NCBI GenBank assembly: GCA_001661515.1
Contig: LUVW01000043.1
Coordinates: 124,001 to 188,000, forward strand
Reading direction: 5' to 3'
Source: Capniomyces stellatus
Taxonomy: Eukaryota; Kickxellomycota; Harpellomycetes; Harpellales; Legeriomycetaceae
Length of the DNA stretch: 64,000 nucleotides
Positions 1 to 10,400 of the stretch are shown here, in pieces. Made by a program: the position numbers and the translations under genes. Every line of letters starts with the position of its first letter. The stretch's first letter is position 1. Below the pieces are notes generated by a model, which did no database searches, had not been told where the DNA came from, and was given only the letters and a program-made list of their open reading frames with translations.

Positions 1-294
1 TTTTTTTTTTTNNNTTTTTTTTTTTTTTTTTTCGTGCTGGAGTTGGCAGTTACATTTAACAATCTAGTTTATTGCTTATTTATTTAAAACTGCAGTGCCG
101 ATTGTTTATGTATAGTCGAGTTAAACCAACCGGCAGTTTTCAAACAAACAAAAAGTTAAAATAATATAAAGCAAAGTAAAAAAAAAAAAAACAAAAACAA
201 AATTAAATAAAGGCCGTTATTAGAAAATCGAGCCTTGTATGTTGAGTGGAACTTGCTATGGGGAAAAGAAAAGAAAAACTGAAAGGTGGGATTT
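1..294. other. 3' flank of ERG9 with an N gap inside a poly-T run
   Basis: The window opens in a T homopolymer broken by three Ns (12-14) and continues to about position 32. The rest is AT-rich 3' flank of the minus-strand squalene synthase gene. I see no gene here. The gap probably reflects a homopolymer the assembly could not size. Confidence 0.7.
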
Positions 295-1581
295 TTAATT
301 GGAGTAAATGTTTTTGTACTTTGGATTGTACACCGATGCAGTGTACCAAACCAGGTGGTAGGTAACAAAGAAAAATAAGAAAATCAAGATGGCTGCAATG
401 GCAGATCTTGGTACATAGTCAAACAGACCGTACCTGACCTTCAAGGAAATCTCCTTGTCAAGTCGATCAAGTTTCTTGAGAATCTGGTTATGGTTTGGAT
501 CGTTTGGGCTACTTGCCATCCTCACCTTCATTCTCCTGATGTACCGCAAAAAGATCTTGTAGCAATTGTTGATGTTTGTAGCCTCGTATATCAGCCGAAG
601 AGCCTCGCCCTTTCGGATCTTTACGTTCTCATCCATGACTCTTGGGTTGTTGAGACATGTTGAGATTGTGGCAACAGCCATTACTTGTGGAATTGCACAG
701 AAATTGAACACTGTTGGGTTCTTTAGTCTGTCAAGGTAATCCAAAACATCAGGCACGTGATCGAGGGCGTTGCTACACAGCTCGTTCAAGCAATACACGC
801 TCTTTTCCAAGTGCTTCTCTGAAATCAAATCTCCAACATAGTCGACATACTTGCTCCAAACCTGGATTGGCCAGAACCTCCTGTCGTCTAAAACATCTTC
901 ATTAACGTCTCGAATAATATTCGTCTTTTGCAAAAATAACCCCATTGAATTTGAAATATCCTCGATTTTCTCCATCTCTGTATCCTCAAGCCCCGAAGCA
1001 ACAAACAGCTTGCTCAGTCCAATTCCAACCAGCCCCGCAACAAAGTGGCAGTACTCGTTCCAGTCCTCTGTTGTGTTGACTCTTTTTTCTAAATATTTAA
1101 CCATACCCGCTCCCATCTTCATTGTAATGTCCGCAATAACGTCTCTGTATACCTTTTCCAGCTTTAAAAACTGATCAATCACCAAATGGAATTCCACAAG
1201 AAGCGGTGCATCTTTTTCATTTGGTCCAGATTCTTCAAAATGCCAGCCCTCTTGGAACAGATAAGCATGGAACTCCAACAACAACTTCTTCTTGTATTTC
1301 AGATCCAAAGTCATATCATCCTCAATCGTATCCAACCCTCTCAAAACCAAGTAGTAGATACACACCACATCCCGGATCTTTGGATGCAACTCCTGAATTA
1401 CCACTGCAAACGACCGCGATGTTTCTTTAAGAAATTGGTAGCAGCGCACCAGCTGTGAATCTCCCTTTACCTTCGCCGTCTTTTCAGTAGCCGAGGCGTG
1501 TCTAGACAGATACAGCAGTGCACAAACCAGCTCTTCTGGCTGTGACATTAGCTCAATTGCCTTTGTTAATTTTGAACTCAT
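295..1581 (-). CDS. ERG9: squalene synthase (farnesyl-diphosphate farnesyltransferase)
   Basis: Intronless 428-aa protein. It condenses two farnesyl diphosphates to squalene through presqualene diphosphate, the first committed step of ergosterol synthesis, on the ER membrane. The sequence shows both Asp-rich Mg-diphosphate motifs: DTIEDD at residues 84-89 following YYLVLRGL, and DVNED at 225-229 following the FLQKTNIIRD context. The block around residues 170-195 (DWNEYCHFVAGLVGIGLSKL) is also typical of the family. A hydrophobic segment near residues 395-417 (AAILIFLFFFVTYHLVWY) is the expected C-terminal ER anchor. The length is normal for fungal ERG9. The ATG at 1581 is the first methionine and gives a complete N-terminus. 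Confidence 0.96.
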   Translation of the reverse strand: MSSKLTKAIELMSQPEELVCALLYLSRHASATEKTAKVKGDSQLVRCYQFLKETSRSFAVVIQELHPKIRDVVCIYYLVLRGLDTIEDDMTLDLKYKKKLLLEFHAYLFQEGWHFEESGPNEKDAPLLVEFHLVIDQFLKLEKVYRDVIADITMKMGAGMVKYLEKRVNTTEDWNEYCHFVAGLVGIGLSKLFVASGLEDTEMEKIEDISNSMGLFLQKTNIIRDVNEDVLDDRRFWPIQVWSKYVDYVGDLISEKHLEKSVYCLNELCSNALDHVPDVLDYLDRLKNPTVFNFCAIPQVMAVATISTCLNNPRVMDENVKIRKGEALRLIYEATNINNCYKIFLRYIRRMKVRMASSPNDPNHNQILKKLDRLDKEISLKVRYGLFDYVPRSAIAAILIFLFFFVTYHLVWYTASVYNPKYKNIYSN

Positions 1582-3101
1582 CTCTGTTTACTGTTTTCTT
1601 TCCTTTTTGCTTTTACCTAAAATATTATCCTTTTCCTACCTGTTGATATTCTTAGACCTTGAAAATCTATTCAGTTGTGAGCTTAACGGGTCAATCGAAA
1701 TCAAACAATAACCTATATTTTAAAAACAATAGTTTCTTAATCACAAATTCAAGTAAATTTGTCAAGTACTTGTTTCAAGTACTATTACTTTTTAACTTTT
1801 TTTTTTTCCATTTACTTTTCTATCTATTTTTCTATTTGTATAGTTTTAAAATTTGGATTTCCTTCATTTGTTTTGTTATTTTTTGAATGCCACCCTTTAA
1901 TTACTGGATAGAATATAATAGATTTATAAAACTATAACGATAAAAGTCCCTTATTTCTTACCCAACTTTCCAACAACTTATGCCTCTTTTCCACATTTAC
2001 CTGGTTCTTTTTATTGATTTATCGATTTTTTTCTTTTAATTTTTCCAACTTTTTTTTTTTGCAAGATCTACAATTTTTTTATTAGTGGCTTTTTTTCTTT
2101 TTTTTCAATTTACTTTTTTCACCGATCCAATTGGTCAGCTATTTATCTACCAATCTTCATAATTCCTACTTTCACCTCTTTATTTCAGCATTTTATCTTT
2201 TTACTTATATTTAATCTTTTTCTTTAAGTTTTAGACTTGCCAGTTAAACTAGCAAGGTTGTTGATCTCGTTATTTTTCACTTCCATCGCTGAATACTTTT
2301 TATTTAACCTCTCGAGTAAAAGCTAGTCAACGCAAGATTGGCTTTTGTAATAGAATCGTGTTTTTTCTTCTTTTTAAACTGCATTGCCTAATCAAGACCA
2401 TAGGCATAAAACTTCTGAGTTTTGTTTTTCATATCATGAATAATAAGGCAATCACCACCCAAACTCACGCACTTTTTTCTTACTTTTTTTTTGGCCTTGC
2501 TTGACTTGGATTTTTCTATCGAATACAATCTTAGTTGTCTCAAGTTTGCTAACACCAACGCATAATTTACAAATCACCCACCATTTTACAAATGGCCAAA
2601 TGTTTCATAGTCTTTCCCTAATATCGACTTTTTTTTATTGATGAAATAGATGTAGACTATTTACAGTTATTGATATTAACAGCAGGTTGACACAACTATA
2701 CGTTTCCCTACCCAGCACTTTGCTATTCAATAACCACAACATTAATACACCAATACCTTTCAGTTTTGGTAATCGGGTCGTGCGTATTAAAGCTAGGGAT
2801 GAGGCAGTTGCAAGCGTCATCGAGACTGAGTGCACAGGTTGTTTACCTTTCTTTTAGATAACAGACACTTTGATCTTTAGTTCCCTTCTCGAGCAACTCT
2901 CTCACAAAATAATTGCCAAAATTAGGCTCAAAGTAAACTGTCCATAACGCAAAGTTGATGCCTTTTTTTAAATAAAACTAAATAATTAAGCCGAATAACT
3001 AAACTAATACTAAACTAAATAACTAAACTAAATAACTAAACTAAATAACTAAACTAAATAACTAAACTAAATAACTAAACTAAATAATTAAAACTAAATA
3101 A
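1582..3101. other. intergenic region, T-rich, no gene seen
   Basis: About 1.5 kb upstream of ERG9 with long T-rich stretches on the plus strand. Short open frames (for example around 2635-2835, minus) have no recognisable domain and no splice context that extends them. It ends in a 13-bp tandem array next to the following gene. Confidence 0.6.
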
Positions 3102-3107
3102 CTAATG
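3004..3107. repeat. tandem array, 13-bp unit (ctaaactaaataa)
   Basis: About seven near-perfect copies of a 13-bp AT-rich unit in direct orientation. The last, degenerate units run directly into the TAG stop codon of the minus-strand ORF that begins at 3102. Confidence 0.9.
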
Positions 3108-4112
3108 TTGTCCCCACTCCGCAACCACATATTCGCCGGATACTCCCTTTACCCCCTCTGCTCCCTGAACCCCTGGTATCCCCAGCATTTTATTGTAGTT
3201 TGGTTTTCTGTAGCTGTTGAATATATCAAACTGGCATTTGTTTACTTTGTTTGGATCTTTGAAAAAGCGAAGGTTATCAATTTCTTTGGTTTTGGCCAAT
3301 GCACCTTCCTCTACACAATCACAATACGCTTCAAGCTCCTTGAATGCTTCAAATGAGTACCCTGACGCTTCTATCAAACAAAACATATCCTTGACGCATA
3401 TCTGCTTGTTTTTGATTTTATTGGCGTCAAAAGTTGATTGCTTGATATCGTTTGACTTGCCAGCCTCAGTATAAAAACTGGCTGGAAAATACTCTGATTT
3501 ACTGATTGTATAATCTCCAAATGCACAACTCCTCCTAAACACCGATTTGTTGATGTTATCTACGCTTTTTGTATAAAGCTTATTCTGTCTGATAGTTATG
3601 GTATCTCTTGTGTCTTTGTTCATATTTATCAAATGCCATATTTCCAAAAACGTAGTACTGATCATTAAATCTCCTTTATCATCTAACTTGTTGTAAATAT
3701 TCTCAATATCTTCGTTTACCTTCTTCTTAGTCCGGTATTTATCAACCCCCGTATTAATACCATCATATTCTTTAAATTTCAAAACTTCACCATCATCTTC
3801 ACTATCAAAATTTTTGCTCACCGCGTCAATAAAAGCTTTATTGTCATTTTTGTTAGCAATTACTTGGTAAACATCGTTGTACTTTGCTTGGTCAAACTTG
3901 AAATATTCACCATTGTTCTCATGTTTTATCAGCATTCGAATCAGAACCTCGGCTAGGGCAATGTTATTAGCCCTACTTTCGTAGTCTTCGGCATTTGATA
4001 AATTCATATAGAATTTGGCAACCGACAAATTCAAATTATTTACGGTTTCTTCGGTATTTTCAAAATCGCAATCAGAACATAATCCATGTTTAATGACCGA
4101 GTAGATGATCAT
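3102..4112 (-). CDS. unrecognised protein with C-terminal collagen-like Gly-X-Y tail
   Basis: I do not recognise the family. The first ATG (4112) gives 336 aa, and the frame stays open for about 16 more codons upstream with a hydrophobic stretch (IILLVEMIIYSV). The body is Asn/Asp/Lys-rich with several Cys (CSDCDF near the N-terminus, YCDCVEE near residue 285) and a motif FLEIWHLIN near the middle. The C-terminus holds six consecutive Gly-X-Y triplets (GIP-GVQ-GAE-GVK-GVS-GEY) just before the end. It lies immediately downstream of, and in the -1 frame relative to, the ORF at 4127-4879, which carries a similar FLEIVESIN motif. The two may be halves of one gene, separated by a frameshift or an unresolved splice, or tandem diverged modules. 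Confidence 0.55.
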   Translation of the reverse strand: MIIYSVIKHGLCSDCDFENTEETVNNLNLSVAKFYMNLSNAEDYESRANNIALAEVLIRMLIKHENNGEYFKFDQAKYNDVYQVIANKNDNKAFIDAVSKNFDSEDDGEVLKFKEYDGINTGVDKYRTKKKVNEDIENIYNKLDDKGDLMISTTFLEIWHLINMNKDTRDTITIRQNKLYTKSVDNINKSVFRRSCAFGDYTISKSEYFPASFYTEAGKSNDIKQSTFDANKIKNKQICVKDMFCLIEASGYSFEAFKELEAYCDCVEEGALAKTKEIDNLRFFKDPNKVNKCQFDIFNSYRKPNYNKMLGIPGVQGAEGVKGVSGEYVVAEWGQH

Positions 4113-4126
4113 TTCTACTAGCAATA

Positions 4127-4879
4127 TTATCTGGTATCTTTTGCTATATCATCTCTATTTACGTCTGTAACAGTATTCTCTTCATCTCCATCTTCATCTT
4201 CATCTTCATCTTTATCTTCATCTTTATTATCTTCAACTTCTAGATCTAGTTCTAGACTAGCAGTTGGATTGCCCAATCTATTTATTAAATTGTCTTTTAG
4301 AAGGGTTACACCTTCATTGTCATATTCGACATAATGTGTTTCACTGAGAAACTGGTACAAACCACTGAACACCGAGTTCTTGATGTTGGTTTCTGATTCT
4401 TTTGATTCTGAATCCTCTTCTGTACTTGCAGTCTCAAATTTTTCATTATACTTTTTAAACGCATTCAAAAGTTGTTCCACTTTAGAATCCTCGCTATCAT
4501 AATTGCCATGCGACAATCCGGCTCTTACTTTCTTTGCTCTGTTAATACTCTCAACGATTTCCAAAAACATTGCAGCACTACCTATCAATCTTTCGTCTTT
4601 TTTTTCGAGCGGATAGGCGTTTAACAGGTCATAATAGGTGTTATATAATCCGTCTGGTTCATCTCTGGCTAGTTTTTGTAAGTTTGCCATAGTTGTGTTG
4701 TCAGCCATCAATGCACCTTTTGAAGTAAACCCCGGGTCAACTTCATTATCAATTATTGTTTGTAATTCATCAGACCAACTTGTTTCCAACGTCACTGTCT
4801 CTTTGCTCAAACTATCGTATATGCTTAAACCCGGATTTAGTGGAGTTTCTCCAAAAACCGAAATTGCATATCCCACCAT
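4127..4879 (-). CDS. unrecognised acidic protein, possible first half of a two-ORF gene
   Basis: 250 aa from the ATG at 4879; no family recognised. The frame is open upstream without another ATG and reads a hydrophobic stretch (GTLFSAISMVGYAISVFG), suggesting a signal peptide whose first codons may lie in an upstream exon. The central part contains FLEIVESIN, and later NIKNSVF, echoed by FLEIWHLIN and NINKSVF in the downstream ORF. The C-terminus is a strongly acidic Asp/Glu run encoded by a GAT/GAA trinucleotide repeat (4180-4235). The stop (TAA, 4127-4129) lies inside the open part of the -1 frame of the downstream ORF; the overlap is about 24 nt and includes a run of four A. Confidence 0.5.
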   Translation of the reverse strand: MVGYAISVFGETPLNPGLSIYDSLSKETVTLETSWSDELQTIIDNEVDPGFTSKGALMADNTTMANLQKLARDEPDGLYNTYYDLLNAYPLEKKDERLIGSAAMFLEIVESINRAKKVRAGLSHGNYDSEDSKVEQLLNAFKKYNEKFETASTEEDSESKESETNIKNSVFSGLYQFLSETHYVEYDNEGVTLLKDNLINRLGNPTASLELDLEVEDNKDEDKDEDEDEDGDEENTVTDVNRDDIAKDTR

Positions 4880-6512
4880 TGAAATAGCAGAAAATAGAGT
4901 ACCAGGCTTAATTATGTTTGAGTGGCAGCTTTTAAAAGATTGATGGGCTCTGTACTAGCGAGTATGTTGGTTTTACTTTCTACTGGGTGTGCTTTAAAGT
5001 GGGGTATATTTGGTTTGAATGTTACAAAGTAACTTGGCTTTTATTTTGCTGAGATTTATTGATATTGTGTTCTGATGTTTGAAGCTGTGGAATGGATGTG
5101 GTTTGGTCAACAGGATATTCCATGACTTTATATACAGCTTTCTCCATGAACACTGTATCGATAACACTACTATTACCACCACCAAATTGATCAAGTTGGA
5201 AGAATAAAAAAAAGTAATCTAAACTTGATAATTTAGTCGCGTACCAGCTTACTTCTACAAACAAGTATGCTAGTGTGCTAGAGCATCTGCTCTGGCTATA
5301 CTAGTTATCTGCAGCCATTGAGTATTCTGAAAATGTTTTCTTCTTTGTTTTGACCCTTTTGCTTTTTTATCACGTATCAAATTCTTTATTTGGACTTTAA
5401 CACTAGGAATACAAATAAACATTGATGCACATTTCTTTTCTATTTTAGTGTAGAACCTTTTTGCTTATAAGAGCAACATTTCAACATTACTGTTATAGTA
5501 CTCTCGCAGATAAACACCACAGTTGATTTGCAACGAGGTGCATATGTTTAGAGATTATAAATTAGCAGCACAGATTTCCAAACGCGCATCAAATTAATAA
5601 TAAAAACAATTGGCAGTTTACACAGCTGGACTATTCTTCAGAGTAAAAGGATAGTGGAAGGAAGCTTAAACTTGATTCCGGCTGTTATTTTGTATGTTCC
5701 TAGACCAACCATGCTGCGTATGGTGGAAATGTTTGCATCGGGAAATAGGTTGCTCGAGTTTTACAAACAAAGAGAGGTTTTACCAGAGAAAGAGAAAGCA
5801 AAAGTGACGCTTGGAACTGAGCAAATAAAAACATGATGGATAGGTTGGAATTCATTTGCTAGTAGCGCAAAGTGAAAAATGAGACATGGTTTATGTACTT
5901 GAGAACCAAAATTGACCAACTAGCAACATGGCATGATCCGATTGATTGTTTTATTGTATTATATTATATTTTGTGATGTTGGTTAGCAATAGCGTTGGAG
6001 AAACGTTTGCTTTAAAGATTTGAGAGTAGTTTAGTGGTTTGAATGTGGGATTGACCCCATTGTGTGCTGAGCCTTGACAGTACCAGAATTCATGTTTGTT
6101 GAAATAAAAGAAAAGGGCTGTTTGGTTGATTTCGGGTGTGAGTAGAATGAAAGCGAAAAGAAACCAAAACGGGCTGAATAAAAGTAAAAAAATAAAAAAA
6201 AATAGATTGAATTTGGAAGCAAGAAAAATAAAATAAAGTTTGGCAAATATTCAGTTTTTTTAGCCTATTTTCACAATAATCACAATAATCCGTTTAGAAT
6301 TGTAAAAGTAGAAAAGGTAAATGGAACAATAAACAGGATTTTAATATTGCGGTAGTAATTGTTTAGTGTAAAATAGTGGAATTCGTTCAAAAACAAAAGC
6401 AAATTCAAAAAAGTCAAGGCGAAGGATAACAAATGGTAGTTAGAGAGAAGAGTATAAGGATAATATAAGAAAGATAATAAAAGATAGGAGTGAAAATAGA
6501 GAGGGAGAGAAA
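4880..6512. other. intergenic region between unknown ORFs and VanZ-like gene
   Basis: About 1.6 kb, AT-rich. The short open frames near 5022-5264 (minus) and 5654-5836 (plus) lack ATG starts in good context and recognisable domains. The last 290 bp before the VanZ-like gene contain a sequence shared with the YbeY upstream region (see 6227-6463). Confidence 0.55.
6227..6463 (+). repeat. dispersed upstream element, copy A (before VanZ-like gene)
   Basis: This stretch resembles the 190 bp just before the YbeY start codon. Blocks in the same order include attcagttttt-tagc, tat-tt-cac-ataa-c, aaaagtcaag, and agagaagagta-aaggata. It ends 50 nt before the VanZ-like ATG. The similarity is imperfect (I judge roughly three quarters by eye). 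It could be a shared promoter/5' UTR or an old dispersed repeat. Confidence 0.6.
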
Positions 6513-7115
6513 ATGAATTTGAGATTAGCAGCACGGAAGTTAAAAAGCAAAAACACGTATAATGGAAAGGTGATATTGGCGTTGATGGGGTGGACGGTGT
6601 TGTTGGTGATATTGGGGTTTTCAAGGGTGATTGAGATAAATGTGGATGACAAGGCGTTGCATTTTGTGGGGTTTGGAGTGGAGACGTTTTTGCTGTATTT
6701 TGCGTTTAAGCCGGGACAGAGTAGGAAGTTTGTGGTGGTGGTGTTGACGGTTCTGATGGTACCAGCGAGTGTGTTGAGTGAGCTTTTGCAGTTTGCGTTT
6801 ACGATGGGGGGGCGGTCGTTTGATTTGTATGATATTTGGATGAATTTACTGGGGTTTGTTTGTTTTTTGGGGGGGTCATGGTTGCTGGACTACTTGTTTG
6901 TGCAGCCAAACAACGAAAAGTACATTGATTTGCAGCTGATCAACAGGAACTGGCGGAACCAGCTTGCGGATGACGGCGATGAGGATTTTAACCACTCGAT
7001 TAACATCTCGATTGTTGACGACAATGAAACATATGAAAACGATATTGACTTGGAGGTTCTTGATGGGTTTGACAAATTCAAACAGCAATTTGAAAATGAA
7101 GAGTTGATAAAATAA
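6513..7115 (+). CDS. VanZ-like membrane protein
   Basis: 200-aa single-exon protein. Residues about 20-130 show the VanZ-like family pattern: a first hydrophobic helix (VILALMGWTVLLVILGF), the motif DKALHFVGFGVETFLLYFAF, two further helices, then SELLQFAF--GRSFDLYDIWMNLLGF followed by a last helix. The conserved D-K-x-x-H-F, E-L-L-Q and D-x-x-D-x-x-x-N-x-x-G residues are all present. The C-terminal 70 residues are hydrophilic and acidic, probably cytosolic. The biochemical role of fungal VanZ-like proteins is not established, so I assign none. The gene converges with CFT1, with 288 nt between stop codons. Confidence 0.8.
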   Translation: MNLRLAARKLKSKNTYNGKVILALMGWTVLLVILGFSRVIEINVDDKALHFVGFGVETFLLYFAFKPGQSRKFVVVVLTVLMVPASVLSELLQFAFTMGGRSFDLYDIWMNLLGFVCFLGGSWLLDYLFVQPNNEKYIDLQLINRNWRNQLADDGDEDFNHSINISIVDDNETYENDIDLEVLDGFDKFKQQFENEELIK

Positions 7116-7403
7116 AATGAAGAGTTGACATTTAAATGCAACTTGACTTAAAAAAAAAAAAAGACGAATAGATTTATTACCACTACAACGATTACAACGA
7201 CTACTTTTGCCTAACAGCAAGTCCTCTAACCCTTTTCCTTTATTTTGCTGTTCTAGTTTTTTCTATTTTTTTTTCTTTCTTCTTTTACTAATTCGAGATT
7301 TGATAGATTCAATGTTATTGTAATAGTTATTTTCAATGTTATAAGACGTAAATAAATAAAGAATGTAAAAAAAATAAGGAATAATAGAAACAGAGAGAAA
7401 AGT

Positions 7404-10400
7404 CTAAAAAATATCGCAACTGGATTCAAGCAGCATCAGTGCACTAAAGAGACTGTCCTTATTAGAACCGATTCTCAAACAGCACTCATTAACTTGACTG
7501 ACGCTGGAGCTAATGACGTTAGCAAGGAGCAAGTCAGCATCCAACACGGTTTTGTTGTAGTTGAAGCTTGAGGGAAAGAGGTAGTCCAACTCTAACCCAC
7601 CAATAGAGCGGAAGGATTTGGGGTTGAGGTTAGCGATGGGCAAACTGGACATCTGCAGCAAGTGGGAAGAAATCAATGAAAATTTGAGGTAAACACGCTT
7701 TTCTATTGGAACAGTGACAAACAAAGAGCCAAGACTAGTTGACAAGACACAAAACTCTGTATTAGTACCAACCAGCAATGCGTCTGAGCTTTTGACAGCA
7801 GCAGCAGTGGAAGTAGTGGTGGCAGGATTAGGTTTAGGATTGCGGCTGGATGGGGCACTGGCAGCATTGACCCATAGTCTGCTGTCGTACCTGGACACCA
7901 ACCGCCTGGCACAAGTGACAGAAGCATTAAGTTTGTAGTCACCGACTCTTAACAGGCGCTGACCGCTATAAGTCAGCAAAAGGTTTGGGCTGTACATAAA
8001 GACAAAAAGGTTAGAGTTGGAGTCACAAGACAAAATCATCAGCTTGTTGTCAATAACCATAAAATCAACGTGAGAAACGCTCAAGCGGTTGTTGGTGTCC
8101 TTGCCCAGAACCACCAGCTTTGAAGGCTCTTCCTGAAACCCAACAAACCAAACACTCATGTAGTAGTCTGCAACAACCATGTAGTTCTTGATCACCGCAA
8201 CAGACTTGATGTACACCTGACAGTCCAGAAACGCAACAGACACCAGATTCTCGTTGTCCTTAAACGACCTGACATACAATTTGTTTCCAACTGCCACTAC
8301 CAAATAATTGCTAATCTCGTCAACCGTACTTATTCCTCCCCGCATCTCCTCCTTGACCAACCTCTTGAACTTCTTGTTAATATGCGGCTTGCCCGGAATC
8401 GGAACCACACTCACAATATCAAAAATGTATATATACCCTCGCGTCAACGTGTCCTCCCCCAAAACAAACGTCGTTCCCACCACCAGAAACTTCTTTTTCC
8501 CGCTTGAAGTCTGCTGTGACTCCAGCTCCAACACCTTCTTGCTCGTCACCACCTCGTTGCTCGCAAACTCAAACGCGTCAATCGTCTCAAACGTCTGTGG
8601 CGACAACAGCTCCAAAACCCTCTTATTCACCAACGGCGGCAAGTTTGTTGTTTTGATGTCTGGCCTCAACTGCTCCGGAATCAAAAGCATTGGAAAATCG
8701 CCCTCGCCCTCACTCTGCTGTACATTTTGTACACTTTGTGCCATCTGCCCCTCGCTATCCTCACCGTCGTCTACCAGCCGCTTGCCCACTCCAGCCCTTG
8801 ACTTGAGCTTACTCAGCACATCCACGTCCGACTCCTTCAAGTAAAATGGATGCAGCCTGGTACTGACCAGTGTGTAGCTGGAGCTGGGCTTGTGGTACGA
8901 AAGCGCAGCCAGCTGGCCAACACCATTAAACCCACCGACTTTTGTGTGTCTGGTTGGCCACGGGTTGTCCAAATCAACGCCAGTCGGCAGCATGCAAATC
9001 GCCAATGTACCCATCCAAGTCACGCTGACAAAGCCTCCGTTCCCGTAGACTCCGTTGTTGACCATCTTGTTGTTGAACACCGCGAACCCCTGGACACTGC
9101 TTGACAAACACGACTTTGTCATTTGCACGTTGGCCTGGTGTTGGTTTGGCGCTGTTGCTGTGGATGCTGTTTTAGACGGCAGGAACTTCATTGGGTGCAG
9201 CCGCAAATACCCCTGGCGCCCCACCACCAGCCAAACCGGAACTGCTCCCATAACAAACACACCGCTGTACCCGCCTACATTGTCAAACTCCACTAGCCGG
9301 TTGTACTTGTACTCGCCAAATCTGGACTTGCTGTGTACAGTACTGGTGTACCCCCGCATATCCTTTCCAATAGCAACAAAGTTTTCATAGTAACTAAACA
9401 GCGAGTGATTGAACCTTTTCAGCCCCAGGCCCAGTCTTCTTTTGCCAGTTCCCTGCCCCATACCACTATAGTCGCAGCAGTAGCTCTTGTACACCACTAT
9501 CTGGCTTGCAGAAAACAGCCCAACTAGGTAAACCGAACTGCAATCGCCCTTGATTCGGAAAAACTTTAACTGTTCAAGAATACAATCAGCCTCAGTTCCG
9601 GGTTCAGCTAGCAAATCTTGTTCTGGCTCAATATTGCTACTCTCATCGTTATTGTTGTTTTCAACTTGTTCGTCTACCAACAGTCCAGGCAGCAGGTCAA
9701 TGCGGCCAACACGCCATACATTCTCACAGCTAGGTAAATCAAATATACTCACTGTTGATTGGCGGTCAACAACAACCAACCCAACAAACCCATTGGTCTG
9801 GTCATTAAAAAACGACACATCGTTGGTATTATCCACAGCCATAATCTCCACTATCTCGTCCTGGATACTAAACACTTTGGCCTGGTTGTTTGATAGCCTT
9901 ACAACCAAATATAAGTCTGTCAGTTCGGCCTGTACTATATACGCGCTGTCATTTGCACCACTTTTCTCATTTCCATCTTCGTTACCATTTTCATCTTCAT
10001 TCTGGACTTCATTTTGGGTTTGGCTGATGTCAAAATCCATACTTGAGCTGCTTACCAAGTACTGACTTTTCAGTTTAAACTCCGAGTCAAGCACCAGAAT
10101 CTCATATTCGTTTACCTGAACCACCCGGCTATTCCCGTCAAAGTCGCCAACAAACAGAGTCGGACTAGAAAGCCTCATACCCACCCCATCACCTTTAACC
10201 TCTGCTATTTCTCCGCTATCATCGTCAACCCTAAACAAGCTTGAGGCCACCTCGCTGCTGCTCACCAGGTACATCCTGTTTTGGAGCTGTAGAGTCCACA
10301 CATTCCGGATGCTGTTTTCCCGCGAACTCTTGCCCTGCATAAACGACACATCAAACGACGCCACCATTTCTGGCCGCACATACCTCTGCATCGCCACCAA

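Noticed and set aside
4130..4161. A 32-nt GT-AG micro-intron that would join the two unknown ORFs in frame
   Set aside because: The phase works exactly, but every other intron resolved here is at least 97 nt, so a 32-nt intron is implausible without RNA evidence.
5654..5836. 60-codon frame on the plus strand
   Set aside because: No ATG start, no recognisable domain, and no splice sites extending it.
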